Below, piece by piece: positions 1-9,057 of a stretch of 64,000 nt of DNA. Below the pieces are notes generated by a model that searched no databases, was not told the origin of the DNA, and saw nothing but the letters and a program-made list of their open reading frames with translations. This DNA comes from Kitasatospora sp. NBC_01266. GTDB taxonomy: Bacteria; Actinomycetota; Actinomycetes; Streptomycetales; Streptomycetaceae. The translations under genes and the position numbers were made by a program. The DNA is taken from the NCBI RefSeq assembly GCF_036242395.1, contig NZ_CP108458.1, forward strand, positions 8,122,001 through 8,186,000. Direction: 5' to 3'. How positions within the stretch are numbered: the stretch's first letter is position 1; the number at the start of each line of letters is the position of its first letter.

Positions 1-1
1 G

Positions 2-1546
2 TGGCTGTTCTGCGCGATGCCCGGAGCCCAGGCGGACGGGCACGTGTACGCGGCCGCAGCGGTCCGGGCCGGCGCCCGGGCCCTGCTGGTGCAGCGCTTC
101 CTGGACCTGGACGTGCCGCAGCTGCGGGTGCCCAACGTGCGCTGGGCGATCGGGCCGGTGGCCGCCGCGCTGCACGGGCGGCCCGCCGACGGACTGTCGA
201 TCGCGGCGGTGACCGGCACCAACGGCAAGACCACCACCAGCTACCTGCTGCACGCGGCCTTCGTCGCGGCCGGCTGGCAGGCGGGGCAGCTGGGCACCGT
301 GGAGACCAGGATCGGCCGGCACCGCTGGGCCTCGGCGCTCACCACGCTGGAGGCTCCCGACCTGCAGCGGTTCTTCGCCCGGATGCGCGCCGAGCAGGTC
401 CGGGCCGCGGCGATGGAGGTCTCCTCGCACGCCCTGGACCAGCACCGGGTCGGCGGAGTCACCTTCGACGTCGGGATCTTCACCAACCTGGCGGCCGAGC
501 ACCTGGACTACCACGGCACGATGGAGCAGTACTACTACACCAAGTCGCTGCTCTTCGCCCCGGACCGCTGCCGCCAGGCCCTGATCTGCGTCGACGACGA
601 GTGGGGCGTGCGGCTGGCTGCCCAGGCCCCGGTGCCGGTGCTCACCTTCGGTCACGGCGAGGGGGCCCAGGCCCGGATCACCGAGGTCCGGTGCGACCGG
701 CGCGGCACCCGGATCCGACTGGACTGCGCGGACGGCGCGGTCGAGCTGTCGGCCCCGGTGCTGGGCGCCTGCAACACCACCAATCTGGCCGCCGCCTACC
801 TGGCCGCCCGCGCGATGCGGGTGCCCGCGCGGTCCGCGGTGGCCGGGATCGCGAACTGCGCGCCGATCCCCGGGCGCTCCGAGCAGGTGGCGGCCGGGCA
901 GCCGTTCCTGGTCGTGGTCGACTACGCGCACACCCCCGGCGCGCTGGCCGACCAGCTGGCCACCTGCCGCGAACTGCTGGGACCCGGCGGCCGGGTACAC
1001 CTGGTGGTCGGCTGCCGGGGTGGCCGCGACCGCTACAAGCGCCCCGAGACCGGGTGGGCCGCGCTGAGCGCCGACACCGCGATCCTGACCAGCGACAGCC
1101 CGGGGGACGAGGATCCACAAGCGATCGTCGAGCAGATGCTGGCCGGCTGCCTGGACCGGCGGGGCTGCCGGATCGTGGTGGAGCTCGACCGGGCCGCCGC
1201 GATCGGCCTGGCCGTCGGCACCGCCCGACCCGGCGACGTGGTGCTGGTGGTCGGCCGTGGGCACGAGACCACCCAGCACGTGGCGGGCCGGGACATCCCG
1301 TTCGACGACCGCGAGCATGCCCGTGCCGCGTTGGCCGCCCGTGGCTGGGTCGGCGACGGGCCGCAGGTGGCGGCCGGTCGCAGCCCGCAGCGGGCCGGCG
1401 CTCATCCGAGGGTGCGCGCCAAGGCGGGGCGCCTGGGTCTCGGGGTGACGGCCTGTGACCTGACGCACGGGATGGCCGAACAGGCCCGGATCGGGTTCAC
1501 CGATCCGGCCGACGAGGTGTCGGCCCACCCGGTGCCGCGGCTGTGA
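2..1546 (+). CDS. murE: MurE-type UDP-MurNAc-dipeptide amino acid ligase, 5' end outside window
   Basis: Cytoplasmic Mur ligase that normally adds the third stem-peptide residue to UDP-MurNAc-L-Ala-D-Glu using ATP. The reading frame is open to the left edge and the first residues (WLFCAMPGAQADGH) match the interior of MurE domain 1, so the start lies upstream. Seen: P-loop GTNGKTTT at about window residue 70, EVSSHAL, the lysine of YYYTK (about residue 181, the carbamylated-Lys position), DYAHTPGAL, and GRGHETTQH. Odd: the diaminopimelate-binding DNPR motif reads DSPG (1094-1105), although the flanking TSD and EDP residues are conserved. A tail of roughly 65 residues extends past the usual MurE end. 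The stop overlaps the murJ start by 4 bp, so the two are probably coupled. The family is clear; the amino acid added is not. Confidence 0.88.
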   Translation, partial: WLFCAMPGAQADGHVYAAAAVRAGARALLVQRFLDLDVPQLRVPNVRWAIGPVAAALHGRPADGLSIAAVTGTNGKTTTSYLLHAAFVAAGWQAGQLGTVETRIGRHRWASALTTLEAPDLQRFFARMRAEQVRAAAMEVSSHALDQHRVGGVTFDVGIFTNLAAEHLDYHGTMEQYYYTKSLLFAPDRCRQALICVDDEWGVRLAAQAPVPVLTFGHGEGAQARITEVRCDRRGTRIRLDCADGAVELSAPVLGACNTTNLAAAYLAARAMRVPARSAVAGIANCAPIPGRSEQVAAGQPFLVVVDYAHTPGALADQLATCRELLGPGGRVHLVVGCRGGRDRYKRPETGWAALSADTAILTSDSPGDEDPQAIVEQMLAGCLDRRGCRIVVELDRAAAIGLAVGTARPGDVVLVVGRGHETTQHVAGRDIPFDDREHARAALAARGWVGDGPQVAAGRSPQRAGAHPRVRAKAGRLGLGVTACDLTHGMAEQARIGFTDPADEVSAHPVPRL

Positions 1547-3297
1547 GATCGCACCCCGCACGGCACGCCGGGCGGATCCGCCCCGAGCTGGCGATGGCGG
1601 CCGGCACCACGCTGTCCCGGCTGACCGGGCTCGGCCGGGTCTTCGCGCTCTCCTACGCGCTGGGCATCAGCCCGCTGGCCGATGCCTACAACCTGGCCAA
1701 CACCACGCCCAACATGATCTACGACCTGGTGCTCGGCGGGGTGCTCTCCGCCACCCTGGTGCCGGCCTTCGTCGCCAAGCTGCAGGGCGGCCGGTTCCAG
1801 CAGGGCGACGACGACGGCTGGGCCGGGATCTCCGCCGTGCTGTCGGTCTGCCTGGTCGTGCTACTGGTGATCACCGCGCTGGTGGTGGCCGCCGCCGAAC
1901 CGCTGATGCACGGGTACACGCTGGCCGCGCCGCGCGGTACGGCCGGGGCCGAGAACGCCGTCGCGGTGCGGCTGCTGCGGCTGTTCGCCCCCCAGGTGCT
2001 GCTCTACGGTCTCATCGCGCTGGTCACCGCGGTGCTCAACAGCATCCGCCGGTTCGCGCTGGCCACCTTCGCCCCGATCGCCAACAACCTGGCGCTGATC
2101 GCCCTGCTGCTCGGGCTCTCCGGCCCGCTGCGCCACGCCGCCCAGTCCGTGGCCTCGCCCACCGAGCCGCGACTGCTCCTGCTGCTGGGCCTGGGCACCA
2201 CCGCCGGGGTCGCCGCCCAGGCGGTGGTGCTGCTCGCCGGGGTGAGCCGCTCCGAGGCCCGGCTGCGCTGGCGCTGGGCGCCGCGTGACGCTGCCGTGCG
2301 GCAGGTGGCGGGGCTGTCCGGGTGGACCTTCGCGATGGTCGCGGCCAACCAGGCGGCGCTCTTCGCGGTGCTGCTGCTCGCCAACAGCCGCCCCGGCGGG
2401 GTGAGCGCCTACACGTACGCGTACACCTTCTTCCAGGTGCCGTTCGGGGTGGTCGCGGTCTCCATCACCGGCGCCCGGCAGCCGGCCTGGGCCGCCGACT
2501 GGGCGGCCGGGCGGATCCGGGAACTGCGCTCCGAGGTGGCCGGCGGGCTGCGGCTGCTGATCCTGCTGATGGTGCCGATCGCCGCCGTGCTGGCCGCGCT
2601 GGCGGACCCGATCGTGCGGCTGCTGCTCGGCCACGGCGCGACCGGTGCGGCGGGCGCGGCGCTGACCGGGCAGGTGCTGGCCGTGCTGGCGCTGGGACTG
2701 CCGGGCTTCTCGGCGTACCTTTACTACGTCCGGGTCTTCCAGGCGCTGCGGGACCTGCGCTCGGCGTTCGGGCTCTACGTGCTGAACAACGGGCTCACGG
2801 TGCTGCTGGCGTTCGGCCTCTACCGCTCGTTCGGGGTGCAGGGCGTGGCTGCCGCGGTGTCGGTCGGCTACACCGCCGCCGCGCTCGCCTCGGCGGCGGT
2901 GCTGCGGCGGCGGATCGGCGAGGCGGCGGCGGAGCCGCCGGTGCTGGGGGCGCTGACCCGAGCGGTGGCGACCAGCCTGCCGGCCGGCGCACTGGCCTGG
3001 CTCAAGGTCCGCTCGATGGAACCGGGGCTCGGGGCGGGCGCGATGCTGCCGCTGCTCGCGGGCCTGACCGTGGCGCTCGCGGCGCTGCCGCTCTGCCTGA
3101 GTCTGGCGAGCGCGGGGCCGGCGCAGCTGCTGGGTCTGGGGCGACGGGCCGAGTTGCCGGCGGGTCCGCTCGAGCTGCCGGCGGCCCCCTCCGCGGTGAC
3201 CGCGCCCGGGCCGGACGATGCGCCCGGCCCGGTGCGGTCGGCTCAACCGCGGCGCAGGCGCCGGGCCACCCGTCCGCCGAGGAAGGGCAGCAGGTAG
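1543..3297 (+). CDS. murJ: MurJ/MviN-family lipid II flippase
   Basis: Polytopic inner-membrane protein of 584 residues. The MOP-superfamily MurJ family moves lipid II across the membrane. The N-terminal block MAAGTTLSRLTGLGRVFAL and the following SPLADAYNLANTTPN are the family signature, and about 13-14 hydrophobic segments follow up to residue 535. The tail is basic and cytoplasmic. It starts with GTG inside the last codons of the MurE gene (GTGA overlap), which implies translational coupling. It is shorter than the main Streptomyces MurJ, which usually carries a long cytoplasmic extension, so it is likely a second copy serving this local mur set. Its 3' end overlaps the convergent glycosyltransferase gene by 55 bp. 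Confidence 0.87.
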   Translation: MRSHPARHAGRIRPELAMAAGTTLSRLTGLGRVFALSYALGISPLADAYNLANTTPNMIYDLVLGGVLSATLVPAFVAKLQGGRFQQGDDDGWAGISAVLSVCLVVLLVITALVVAAAEPLMHGYTLAAPRGTAGAENAVAVRLLRLFAPQVLLYGLIALVTAVLNSIRRFALATFAPIANNLALIALLLGLSGPLRHAAQSVASPTEPRLLLLLGLGTTAGVAAQAVVLLAGVSRSEARLRWRWAPRDAAVRQVAGLSGWTFAMVAANQAALFAVLLLANSRPGGVSAYTYAYTFFQVPFGVVAVSITGARQPAWAADWAAGRIRELRSEVAGGLRLLILLMVPIAAVLAALADPIVRLLLGHGATGAAGAALTGQVLAVLALGLPGFSAYLYYVRVFQALRDLRSAFGLYVLNNGLTVLLAFGLYRSFGVQGVAAAVSVGYTAAALASAAVLRRRIGEAAAEPPVLGALTRAVATSLPAGALAWLKVRSMEPGLGAGAMLPLLAGLTVALAALPLCLSLASAGPAQLLGLGRRAELPAGPLELPAAPSAVTAPGPDDAPGPVRSAQPRRRRRATRPPRKGSR

Positions 3298-4139
3298 CCG
3301 ACCGCCGCGCCGGGCACGTGCCGGGCCAGGCCGGTGAGCCGGACCTCGCGCAGCACCCCGCGGCAGAGCGCGGGCTTGCCGGCCAGCAGGAAGGCCAGGG
3401 CGAAGCGCAGGTGATGCCAGGTCAGCACCCGGGCGAAGGCGGCGGCGGTCAGCGCGGTGCCGGCGCGCTCGCGGTCCAGCATCCGCAGCATCCGCCCGTA
3501 CAGCCGGGGCAGGTCCTTGCTGTAGCCGGTCGGCTCGTCGCGGTAGACCACCAGCGGCTGGTCGAGCTTGACCGACATCCCCCGCTTGGCGCAGCGCAGC
3601 CACAGATCCCAGTCCTCGGCGCCGTCCAGCGCGGGGTCGAAGCCGCCGCAGTCGGTCAGTACCTCGGTGCGGACCAGCACGGTGGAGGTCTGGAACCGGT
3701 TGAGCACCAGCAGGTCGCGGTAGCTCAGCAGGCTCTCCGCCCCGGGGCCGGTCGGGACCTGGTACTCGGCTTCGTCCCGCACCCAGTCGCCGGCCAGCAG
3801 CACCGCCCCCGGGTGGCGGTGCGCGGCGGCCAGCTGGCGGGCCAGCTTGCCGGGCAGCCAGAGGTCGTCGGCGTCCAGGAACGCCACCCAGGGCTGGTCG
3901 GCGGCCTCGATGCCGGTGTTCCGGGCCGCCGAGGGCCCCTGGTTCCGCTGCCGGATCACCAGCACCTCGGGGAAGGAGGCGGCGACGGCCGCCGTACCGT
4001 CGGACGATCCGTCGTCGACGACGATCACCTGGGCCGGTGGTGGGTCCTGGCGCAGCGCCGAGGCGAGCGCCGGGCCCAGGGTGCGCTCGGCGTTGTACGC
4101 GGCGATCACCACGCTGACGGGGGCCGGCTGCTCCGGCAT
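3243..4139 (-). CDS. Family 2 glycosyltransferase
   Basis: 298 residues. The GT-A fold is visible from the N-terminus: VSVVIAAYNAERTL, VIVVDDGSSDGT, NQGPSAARNTGIEAA and the metal-binding AFLDADDLW (about residue 93). A DWDLWLRCAKRG segment follows, typical of GT2 enzymes that act on lipid-linked or cell-surface sugars. The last 80 residues contain one hydrophobic stretch and a basic end, which suggests membrane association. The ATG start is supported by AGGAGG 7-8 nt upstream; reading further upstream gives no homologous sequence. It lies antiparallel between murJ and murF, so a wall-glycan or glycolipid substrate is plausible, but the sugar and acceptor cannot be read from the sequence. Confidence 0.82.
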   Translation of the reverse strand: MPEQPAPVSVVIAAYNAERTLGPALASALRQDPPPAQVIVVDDGSSDGTAAVAASFPEVLVIRQRNQGPSAARNTGIEAADQPWVAFLDADDLWLPGKLARQLAAAHRHPGAVLLAGDWVRDEAEYQVPTGPGAESLLSYRDLLVLNRFQTSTVLVRTEVLTDCGGFDPALDGAEDWDLWLRCAKRGMSVKLDQPLVVYRDEPTGYSKDLPRLYGRMLRMLDRERAGTALTAAAFARVLTWHHLRFALAFLLAGKPALCRGVLREVRLTGLARHVPGAAVGYLLPFLGGRVARRLRRG

Positions 4140-4347
4140 GGCACACCTCCTGAGGTCTCGCTGCCATGCTCGGACGCTCGGCGGTCGGCGCCGGGGAGGC
4201 GCGGGGCGTGGCGCGCGCCGTGCAAGCCATCCGGCGGACGCAGGTGCGTGCCCGGCGCGCGGCTGCGTTGCTCGCGCCCCTGGCGACGCTAGCGTCGGAG
4301 CCTTGCCGCCCCGCCCGGGGTGCGCCTTTCGACGGAGCGGAGCCGCT

Positions 4348-5754
4348 GTGGTCCCCATGACGCTGCAACAGATCGCCGACGCCGTGAGCGGCGTGCTGTA
4401 CGACGCACCCGACCCGCAGGCGCGGGTCGACCGGCCGGCGGTGATCGACTCCAGGCTCGCCGAGCCCGGCTGCCTGTTCGTCGCGCTGCCCGGAGAGCAC
4501 ACCGACGGACACCATTTCGCCGGTGCGGCCGTCGCGGGCGGGGCGGTCGCGGTGCTGGCGGCCCGGCCGGTGGGTGTGCCGGCCGTCGTGGTGCCCGACG
4601 TGCTGACCGCGCTGGCCGCGCTGGCCCGCACCGTCGCCGCCCGGCTGACCGCGCCCGGGGCGGCCGGCACCCAGGTGGTGGCGCTCACCGGATCGGCCGG
4701 CAAGACCAGCACCAAGGACCTGCTCGCCCAACTGCTCGGTGCGCTGGACAGCACGGTGGCCACCGCCCGCTCCTTCAACAACGAGATCGGCCTGCCGCTC
4801 ACCGTGCTCAGCGCCGAGGCGGGCACCCGTTACCTGGTGGTGGAGATGGGGGCCAGCCGGGCCGGGCACATCGCCCACCTGACCGGGATCGTGCCGCCCC
4901 GGGTCGGGCTGGTGACCAACGTCGGGACCGCGCACCTCGGGGAGTTCGGCGGCAGCAAGGAGGCCATCGCCAACGCCAAGAGCGAGTTGGTGGCGGCGCT
5001 GCCGGGCGACGGGCTGGCGGTGCTCAACGCCGACGATCCGTATGTGATGTCGATGGTGGCCCGCACGGCGGCCCCGGTGCTGACCTTCGGTCAGGCGGCC
5101 GGGGAGGTACGGGCGGAGCGGATCGAGCTGGACGGGCTGGGGCGTCCGTCCTTCACGCTGAGCCACCAGGGCGCGCGGGCCCGGGTGCGGCTGGGGATGT
5201 ACGGGGAGCACCACGTGGCCAACGCCACGGCGGCCGCGGCGGTGGCGCTGGGGCTGGGCGCGGACCTCCACCGGGTGGCTGAGCTACTCTGTGCCGCACG
5301 GCAGTTGACGCCGGGGCGGATGGAGGTCGGCGAGCGGCCGGACGGTGTCACCGTGGTCAACGACGCCTTCAACGCCAACCCCGACTCGATGGCGGTGGCG
5401 CTGCGTGCGGTGGCCGCGATGGCCGGTGGACGGCGGCGGGTGGTCGCGGTGCTGGGGGAGATGGCCGAGCTGGGGGCCGCCGCCGAGGGCGAACACGCCG
5501 AGCTGGGGCGGCTGGTGGCGGCCTCGTGCGTGGCCAGACTGATCGCTGTGGGCGGGGTCGAGGCTGCCTTGACGCACGCTCAAGCGGAGGCGGGCGGCGT
5601 ACCGAGTACGCTGGTGGCGGACCGGGAGACGGCCCTTGAGCTGCTGCTCGGCGAGCTGCGGCCGGGGGACCTGGTGCTGCTGAAAGGGTCGCACACCGCG
5701 GGCCTGGAGGAGATCGCGAGGCGGCTCAAGGATGCCGTCACGGTGGGTGGTTGA
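4348..5754 (+). CDS. murF: MurF, UDP-MurNAc-tripeptide--D-Ala-D-Ala ligase
   Basis: 468-residue Mur ligase that attaches the terminal dipeptide to UDP-MurNAc-tripeptide. Seen: P-loop GSAGKTSTKD (about residue 115), FNNEIGLPLT, VVEMGASRAGHI, TNVGTAHLGEFG and VNDAFNANPDSM. All are normal MurF motifs, so unlike its MurE neighbour nothing looks altered. I chose the GTG because MVPMTLQQIADA aligns with the usual MurF N-terminus and GGAG lies about 10 nt upstream; the ATG three codons later is the alternative. A second-copy MurF beside MurE and MurJ suggests a specialised stem peptide or a self-resistance role, but no vanHAX-type genes are in the window. Confidence 0.9.
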   Translation: MVPMTLQQIADAVSGVLYDAPDPQARVDRPAVIDSRLAEPGCLFVALPGEHTDGHHFAGAAVAGGAVAVLAARPVGVPAVVVPDVLTALAALARTVAARLTAPGAAGTQVVALTGSAGKTSTKDLLAQLLGALDSTVATARSFNNEIGLPLTVLSAEAGTRYLVVEMGASRAGHIAHLTGIVPPRVGLVTNVGTAHLGEFGGSKEAIANAKSELVAALPGDGLAVLNADDPYVMSMVARTAAPVLTFGQAAGEVRAERIELDGLGRPSFTLSHQGARARVRLGMYGEHHVANATAAAAVALGLGADLHRVAELLCAARQLTPGRMEVGERPDGVTVVNDAFNANPDSMAVALRAVAAMAGGRRRVVAVLGEMAELGAAAEGEHAELGRLVAASCVARLIAVGGVEAALTHAQAEAGGVPSTLVADRETALELLLGELRPGDLVLLKGSHTAGLEEIARRLKDAVTVGG

Positions 5755-5794
5755 GAGGAGCCTTGGTCGGCTGACGGGCGACGGCGGGCGCCGG

Positions 5795-5815
5795 GCGGGC
5801 GCTTGGGGCGCCCGC
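5795..5815 (+). terminator. Hairpin terminator after murF
   Basis: Perfect 8-bp GC stem (GCGGGCGC and GCGCCCGC) around a 5-nt loop, 41 nt past the murF stop. It has no U-tract, as is usual for actinobacterial terminators. The rest of 5816-6019 becomes AT-rich near 5920-6000 and probably holds the promoter of the next gene. Confidence 0.6.
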
Positions 5816-6019
5816 GCGGCACCTCGCGCGGAGCGCGGCCGGAGTCGCGCTGCGGGTCGGGCCGTCGGCCAGGATGGCTGCGCGCACTCTGTGCAGTAGG
5901 TGGGGAGGACCTACCGTGCGGTCACATATGATCAGTCTCCGATCGAATTTGACGTTGTTTCGGTCGAGGTTTCGGACGAACAAGATCGTTGACTGGTCGG
6001 CAGGTTGGGGGAGGAACTC

Positions 6020-7030
6020 TTGGACGAGTGGCCTGCGGGGACTGCCACCGGTGATCTGCCCAGCTTGGGCGAGATCGAGACCCGGGTCTTCCAATGGGTC
6101 ACCGAGCGCGGCTACCTGGTCTGCCACGAGGCCACCGCCGCGCTGGGGATCTCCCCCCAACGGCTGGACTACGCCGTCACGGTGCTGCGCCGGCTGCATC
6201 TGTTACGCCCGCTGCCCACCGCGGCCGCGGGAGAACTGCGGCTGATCGCGGTGGCGCCGGACCGCGCCGCGGCCAGTCTGCTCGCCCCCACCGAGGCCGA
6301 ACTCCGTCGCCAACTGGCCGAAGCCGAGCGGGTCCGGGCCGAGATCTCGCTGCTCGCCCCGCTCTTCGAAGCGCGCTGCGGGGAGCGGGTCACGGCTCCG
6401 CTGGTCGAGATCCGCGACCTGGACGCCGTGATCGACGTGATCGACCGGCTCACCGAGAGCTGCCGTGCCGAGGTGCTCACCTGCCAGCCGGGCGGCCCAC
6501 GGGCTCCGCACCTGCTGAACCAGGCGTTCGAGCGGGACCTGGCGATGATCCGCCGGGGCGTGCGGATGCACACGCTCTACCAGCACACCTCGCGCCGCCA
6601 CCAGCCCACCCAGGAGTACGTCAGACGGATCACCGAGGCCGGTGCCGAAGTACGCACCCTGACCGCACTGTTCGGCCGCATGCTCGCCTTCGACCGGACG
6701 ACCGTGATCATCCCGCACAGCGACGAGTACGACGGAGCCGTGGTGATCCGCGATCCGTCCACCGTGGCGTACCTCTGCTCGGTGTTCGACCACTCCTGGA
6801 CGCTCGGCGACCCCTACACCCCGAGCCCGCGCGGGGACACCTCGATGGACGAGATCAAACAGGCCATCCTGCGGCTGCTCGCGGAGGGGATGAAGGACGA
6901 GATGATCGCCCGTCGGCTGGGCATGTCGCTGCGCACCTGCCGCAAGCACATCGCCGAGAGCATGGAGACGCTCGGTGCCTCCAGCCGCTTCCAGGCGGGC
7001 TATCTGGCGCGGGCCAGGATCACGGCCTGA
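6020..7030 (+). CDS. LuxR-family (C-terminal HTH) transcriptional regulator
   Basis: 336 residues. The N-terminus (about 10-60) resembles a winged-helix TrmB-like domain (FQWVTERGYLVCHEATAALGIS), the middle (about 100-250) resembles the phospholipase-D-like sensor region seen in many Streptomyces orphan regulators, and the last 65 residues are a LuxR/GerE HTH (ILRLLAEGMKDEMIARRLGM, then RTCRKHI). No receiver aspartate pocket is seen. The TTG at 6020 is preferred because GGGGGAGGA sits 5-8 nt upstream; a TTG at 6005 is also in frame. It faces the minus-strand RiPP operon and its 3' end overlaps the P450 gene by 11 bp. It is a likely pathway regulator of that operon, but this is inferred only from position. 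Confidence 0.8.
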   Translation: MDEWPAGTATGDLPSLGEIETRVFQWVTERGYLVCHEATAALGISPQRLDYAVTVLRRLHLLRPLPTAAAGELRLIAVAPDRAAASLLAPTEAELRRQLAEAERVRAEISLLAPLFEARCGERVTAPLVEIRDLDAVIDVIDRLTESCRAEVLTCQPGGPRAPHLLNQAFERDLAMIRRGVRMHTLYQHTSRRHQPTQEYVRRITEAGAEVRTLTALFGRMLAFDRTTVIIPHSDEYDGAVVIRDPSTVAYLCSVFDHSWTLGDPYTPSPRGDTSMDEIKQAILRLLAEGMKDEMIARRLGMSLRTCRKHIAESMETLGASSRFQAGYLARARITA

Positions 7031-8330
7031 CGGTGCGTCCGGCGGGTTCGGCCTTGGTCGGCGTGGCCGGCGCCGCGGTTGGTGCGGCCGGTGCGGTTGG
7101 TCCGAGCAGCAGCGGCAGCGCCTCCAGCCGGCGGTGCAGGGAGCCGCCGGTCCAGCGCAGTTCGGCGGTGGAACAGCCCAGCCGCAGTTCCGGCCAGCGG
7201 GCGAGCAGGGCGGTCAGGGCCTCGATGAGCTCCAGCTTGGCCAGCGTGGCACCCAGGCAGTAGTGCGGTCCGAGGCCGAACGACAGGTGGCGGCCGGCGT
7301 TGGGTCGATCGAGGTCCAGCCGGTCCGGCTCCCGGTGGCAGCGCGGGTCGCGGTTGGCCGCCGCGACCGCGAGCAGCACCCGGCTCCCGGCCGGGATGAC
7401 GTGGTCGCCGACCTGGATCTCCTCCAGGGCGGTCCGGGCGGTACCGAACGGCCCCGGTGTCTCCCAACGCAGCAACTCGTCCACCGCGCGCGGCATCAGC
7501 TCCGGCTCGGCCCGCAGCCGGGCGGTCAGGCCCGGCTCGCTCAGCAGGCCCATCACGCACATGCCGAGCATCTGCGCGGTGCTGTCCAGGCCGGCGAGCA
7601 GCAGCATCGCCAGCAGGTCGACCAGTTCGCTCTCGGACACCGTGCCGTTCGCCGACTCCCAGGCCCGCACGATGCTGGAGAACACGTCCTGGCCCGAGCC
7701 GCCGAGGCGGGCGCCGATCTCGTGGCGGATCAAGCTGTCCAGGTGGTTCAACGCCTCGTCCGGCGCGGTCGCGTCATGGCCGCGCCGGTCGATCAGCACC
7801 GCGACCGCCGCCCGCAGGGCGGGCTGGTCGGCGCGCGGGATCGCCAGCACCTCGCAGAGCACCTGGAACGCGAACTGCTGGGCGAAGCGGGCCATCAGAT
7901 CGACGGTCGGACCGGCCGTCGGCTCGGCCATCGGCTCGGCTGGGCAGGCCGTTGGCGTGGGTGTGTCCAGGGCGTCGACCAGTTCGGCGGCCAGCGCGGC
8001 GATCCGGTCCCGGTAGGGCTCGATCCTGGCCGGTGCGAAGGCCGGGGCGGCCAGGCGGCGGATCCGGGTGTGGTCCGGCGGGTCGTAGCACACCAGCGAC
8101 ATGTCCAGGGCCCGATGCGGCCGGTCCTTGGGGCCCGGGGTGGTGCGCAGCGAGAGCCGGGGGTCCAGGAAGCCGGCCCGGACGTCCTGCTCACGGGTGA
8201 TCAGCCAGCGCGGTTGTCCTGAGGGGGAGAGCACCCGGGCCACCGGGCAGGACTCCCGGAACTCGGCCAGCACCTCGGCGGGGTGCGCCACGAAGTCGCC
8301 GCCGAGCGGCGAGCCGGACTGGTCCGTCAT
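7020..8330 (-). CDS. Cytochrome P450
   Basis: 436-residue soluble bacterial P450. Seen: I-helix LLAGLDST (about residue 250), ExxR in DELLRWE (about 290), and the haem-binding loop FGLGPHYCLG with the thiolate Cys (about 355). The CYDPPDHTRIRRL block is typical of actinobacterial CYP105/107-like enzymes. The start ATG is preceded by GAAGGA. It is the last gene of a seven-gene minus-strand run that includes a radical SAM enzyme and a precursor peptide, so it may hydroxylate or cross-link the peptide. No ferredoxin gene is adjacent, and the substrate is not identifiable from sequence. The C-terminal tail is low-complexity Ala/Pro/Thr. Confidence 0.92.
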   Translation of the reverse strand: MTDQSGSPLGGDFVAHPAEVLAEFRESCPVARVLSPSGQPRWLITREQDVRAGFLDPRLSLRTTPGPKDRPHRALDMSLVCYDPPDHTRIRRLAAPAFAPARIEPYRDRIAALAAELVDALDTPTPTACPAEPMAEPTAGPTVDLMARFAQQFAFQVLCEVLAIPRADQPALRAAVAVLIDRRGHDATAPDEALNHLDSLIRHEIGARLGGSGQDVFSSIVRAWESANGTVSESELVDLLAMLLLAGLDSTAQMLGMCVMGLLSEPGLTARLRAEPELMPRAVDELLRWETPGPFGTARTALEEIQVGDHVIPAGSRVLLAVAAANRDPRCHREPDRLDLDRPNAGRHLSFGLGPHYCLGATLAKLELIEALTALLARWPELRLGCSTAELRWTGGSLHRRLEALPLLLGPTAPAAPTAAPATPTKAEPAGRTVRP

Positions 8331-8408
8331 TGAGCGTCCTTCGGTAGGGGATGCCTGGTTTGTCGGTCGTTGGGAGTCAGTTCAAGGCCGCCGGGCGTGG
8401 CGGGGTGG

Positions 8409-9011
8409 TCAGTGCTCGGCGGTGAGCAGCAGTTCGCGGGCGGCGTCCAGCGCCCGCAGGCCGGCGGCGCGCCCGACCGGGTCGAGGCTCCGCAGTGCGA
8501 GCACGGCGGCGGCCGGCTCCGCGCCCTGCCCCGCCCGGCGGTCCAGTACCACTCGCAGTGCGGTGGCCGCCTGCCGGGCGAAGAGGGCCAGCAACTCCAG
8601 CTCGCCGAGGTCGGAGCGCGCCTGCGGCGTGGGATCCAGCACCTCCAGCACGCCGAGCACCCCCGAGCTGTGCAGCAACGGCGCCGCCATCAGGGAGTCC
8701 GGCACATAGCCGGTGGACTCCGCCAGGTCCCGCGCGAAGTTGCCGTTGCTGCTGAGGTCGTCCACCACCATCGGCTCACCCGAGCTGGCCACCCAGCCGG
8801 CGACCCCGCGTCCGGCCGGGAAGCGCCTGCCGACCAGCGACTCCTGGCCCTGGCCGGAGACGGCCTGGAAGACCAACTCGTCGGCGCCGGTCTCCAGCAG
8901 GAAGATCGAACTCGCCTGGGCGCCGAAGATGGCCCGCGCGGTGTCCACCACCGACTGCAGCAGCTCCCGGGCCACCGGATCGACCTGGGTGACGGTGCGG
9001 TTCTCGGTCAT
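8409..9011 (-). CDS. GAF-domain protein
   Basis: 200 residues. Residues about 10-150 form a GAF domain: ARAIFGAQASSIFLLE, a GRRFPAGRGVAGWVASSGEPMVVDD core, and SLMAAPLLHSSGVLGVLEVLD. The C-terminal 50 residues are helical. No kinase, cyclase or HTH output domain is attached, so it is a stand-alone sensor or scaffold. The start is the ATG (MTENRTV) with GGAGG 9 nt upstream rather than an earlier in-frame ATG. It lies 46 nt after the subtilase gene and 78 nt before the P450 gene in the same operon. Its ligand and partner are unknown; the cyclase-like regulator two genes upstream is one candidate partner. Confidence 0.78.
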   Translation of the reverse strand: MTENRTVTQVDPVARELLQSVVDTARAIFGAQASSIFLLETGADELVFQAVSGQGQESLVGRRFPAGRGVAGWVASSGEPMVVDDLSSNGNFARDLAESTGYVPDSLMAAPLLHSSGVLGVLEVLDPTPQARSDLGELELLALFARQAATALRVVLDRRAGQGAEPAAAVLALRSLDPVGRAAGLRALDAARELLLTAEH

Positions 9012-9057
9012 CGGATGCCTCCGTGGATGCGGTGCTGGAGCGGACTCGTTCGCCACC

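Noticed and set aside
1-1458. Plus-strand open frame starting with GTG at base 1
   Set aside because: Low-complexity Arg/Gly/Ala translation in a shifted frame; the MurE motifs are all in the frame starting at base 2.
1861-5271. A minus-strand open frame of over 1100 codons across murJ, the glycosyltransferase and murF
   Set aside because: It is a high-GC shadow: only the 3243-4139 part matches a protein family (GT2), and the rest is Arg/Gly/Pro/His-rich with no domains.
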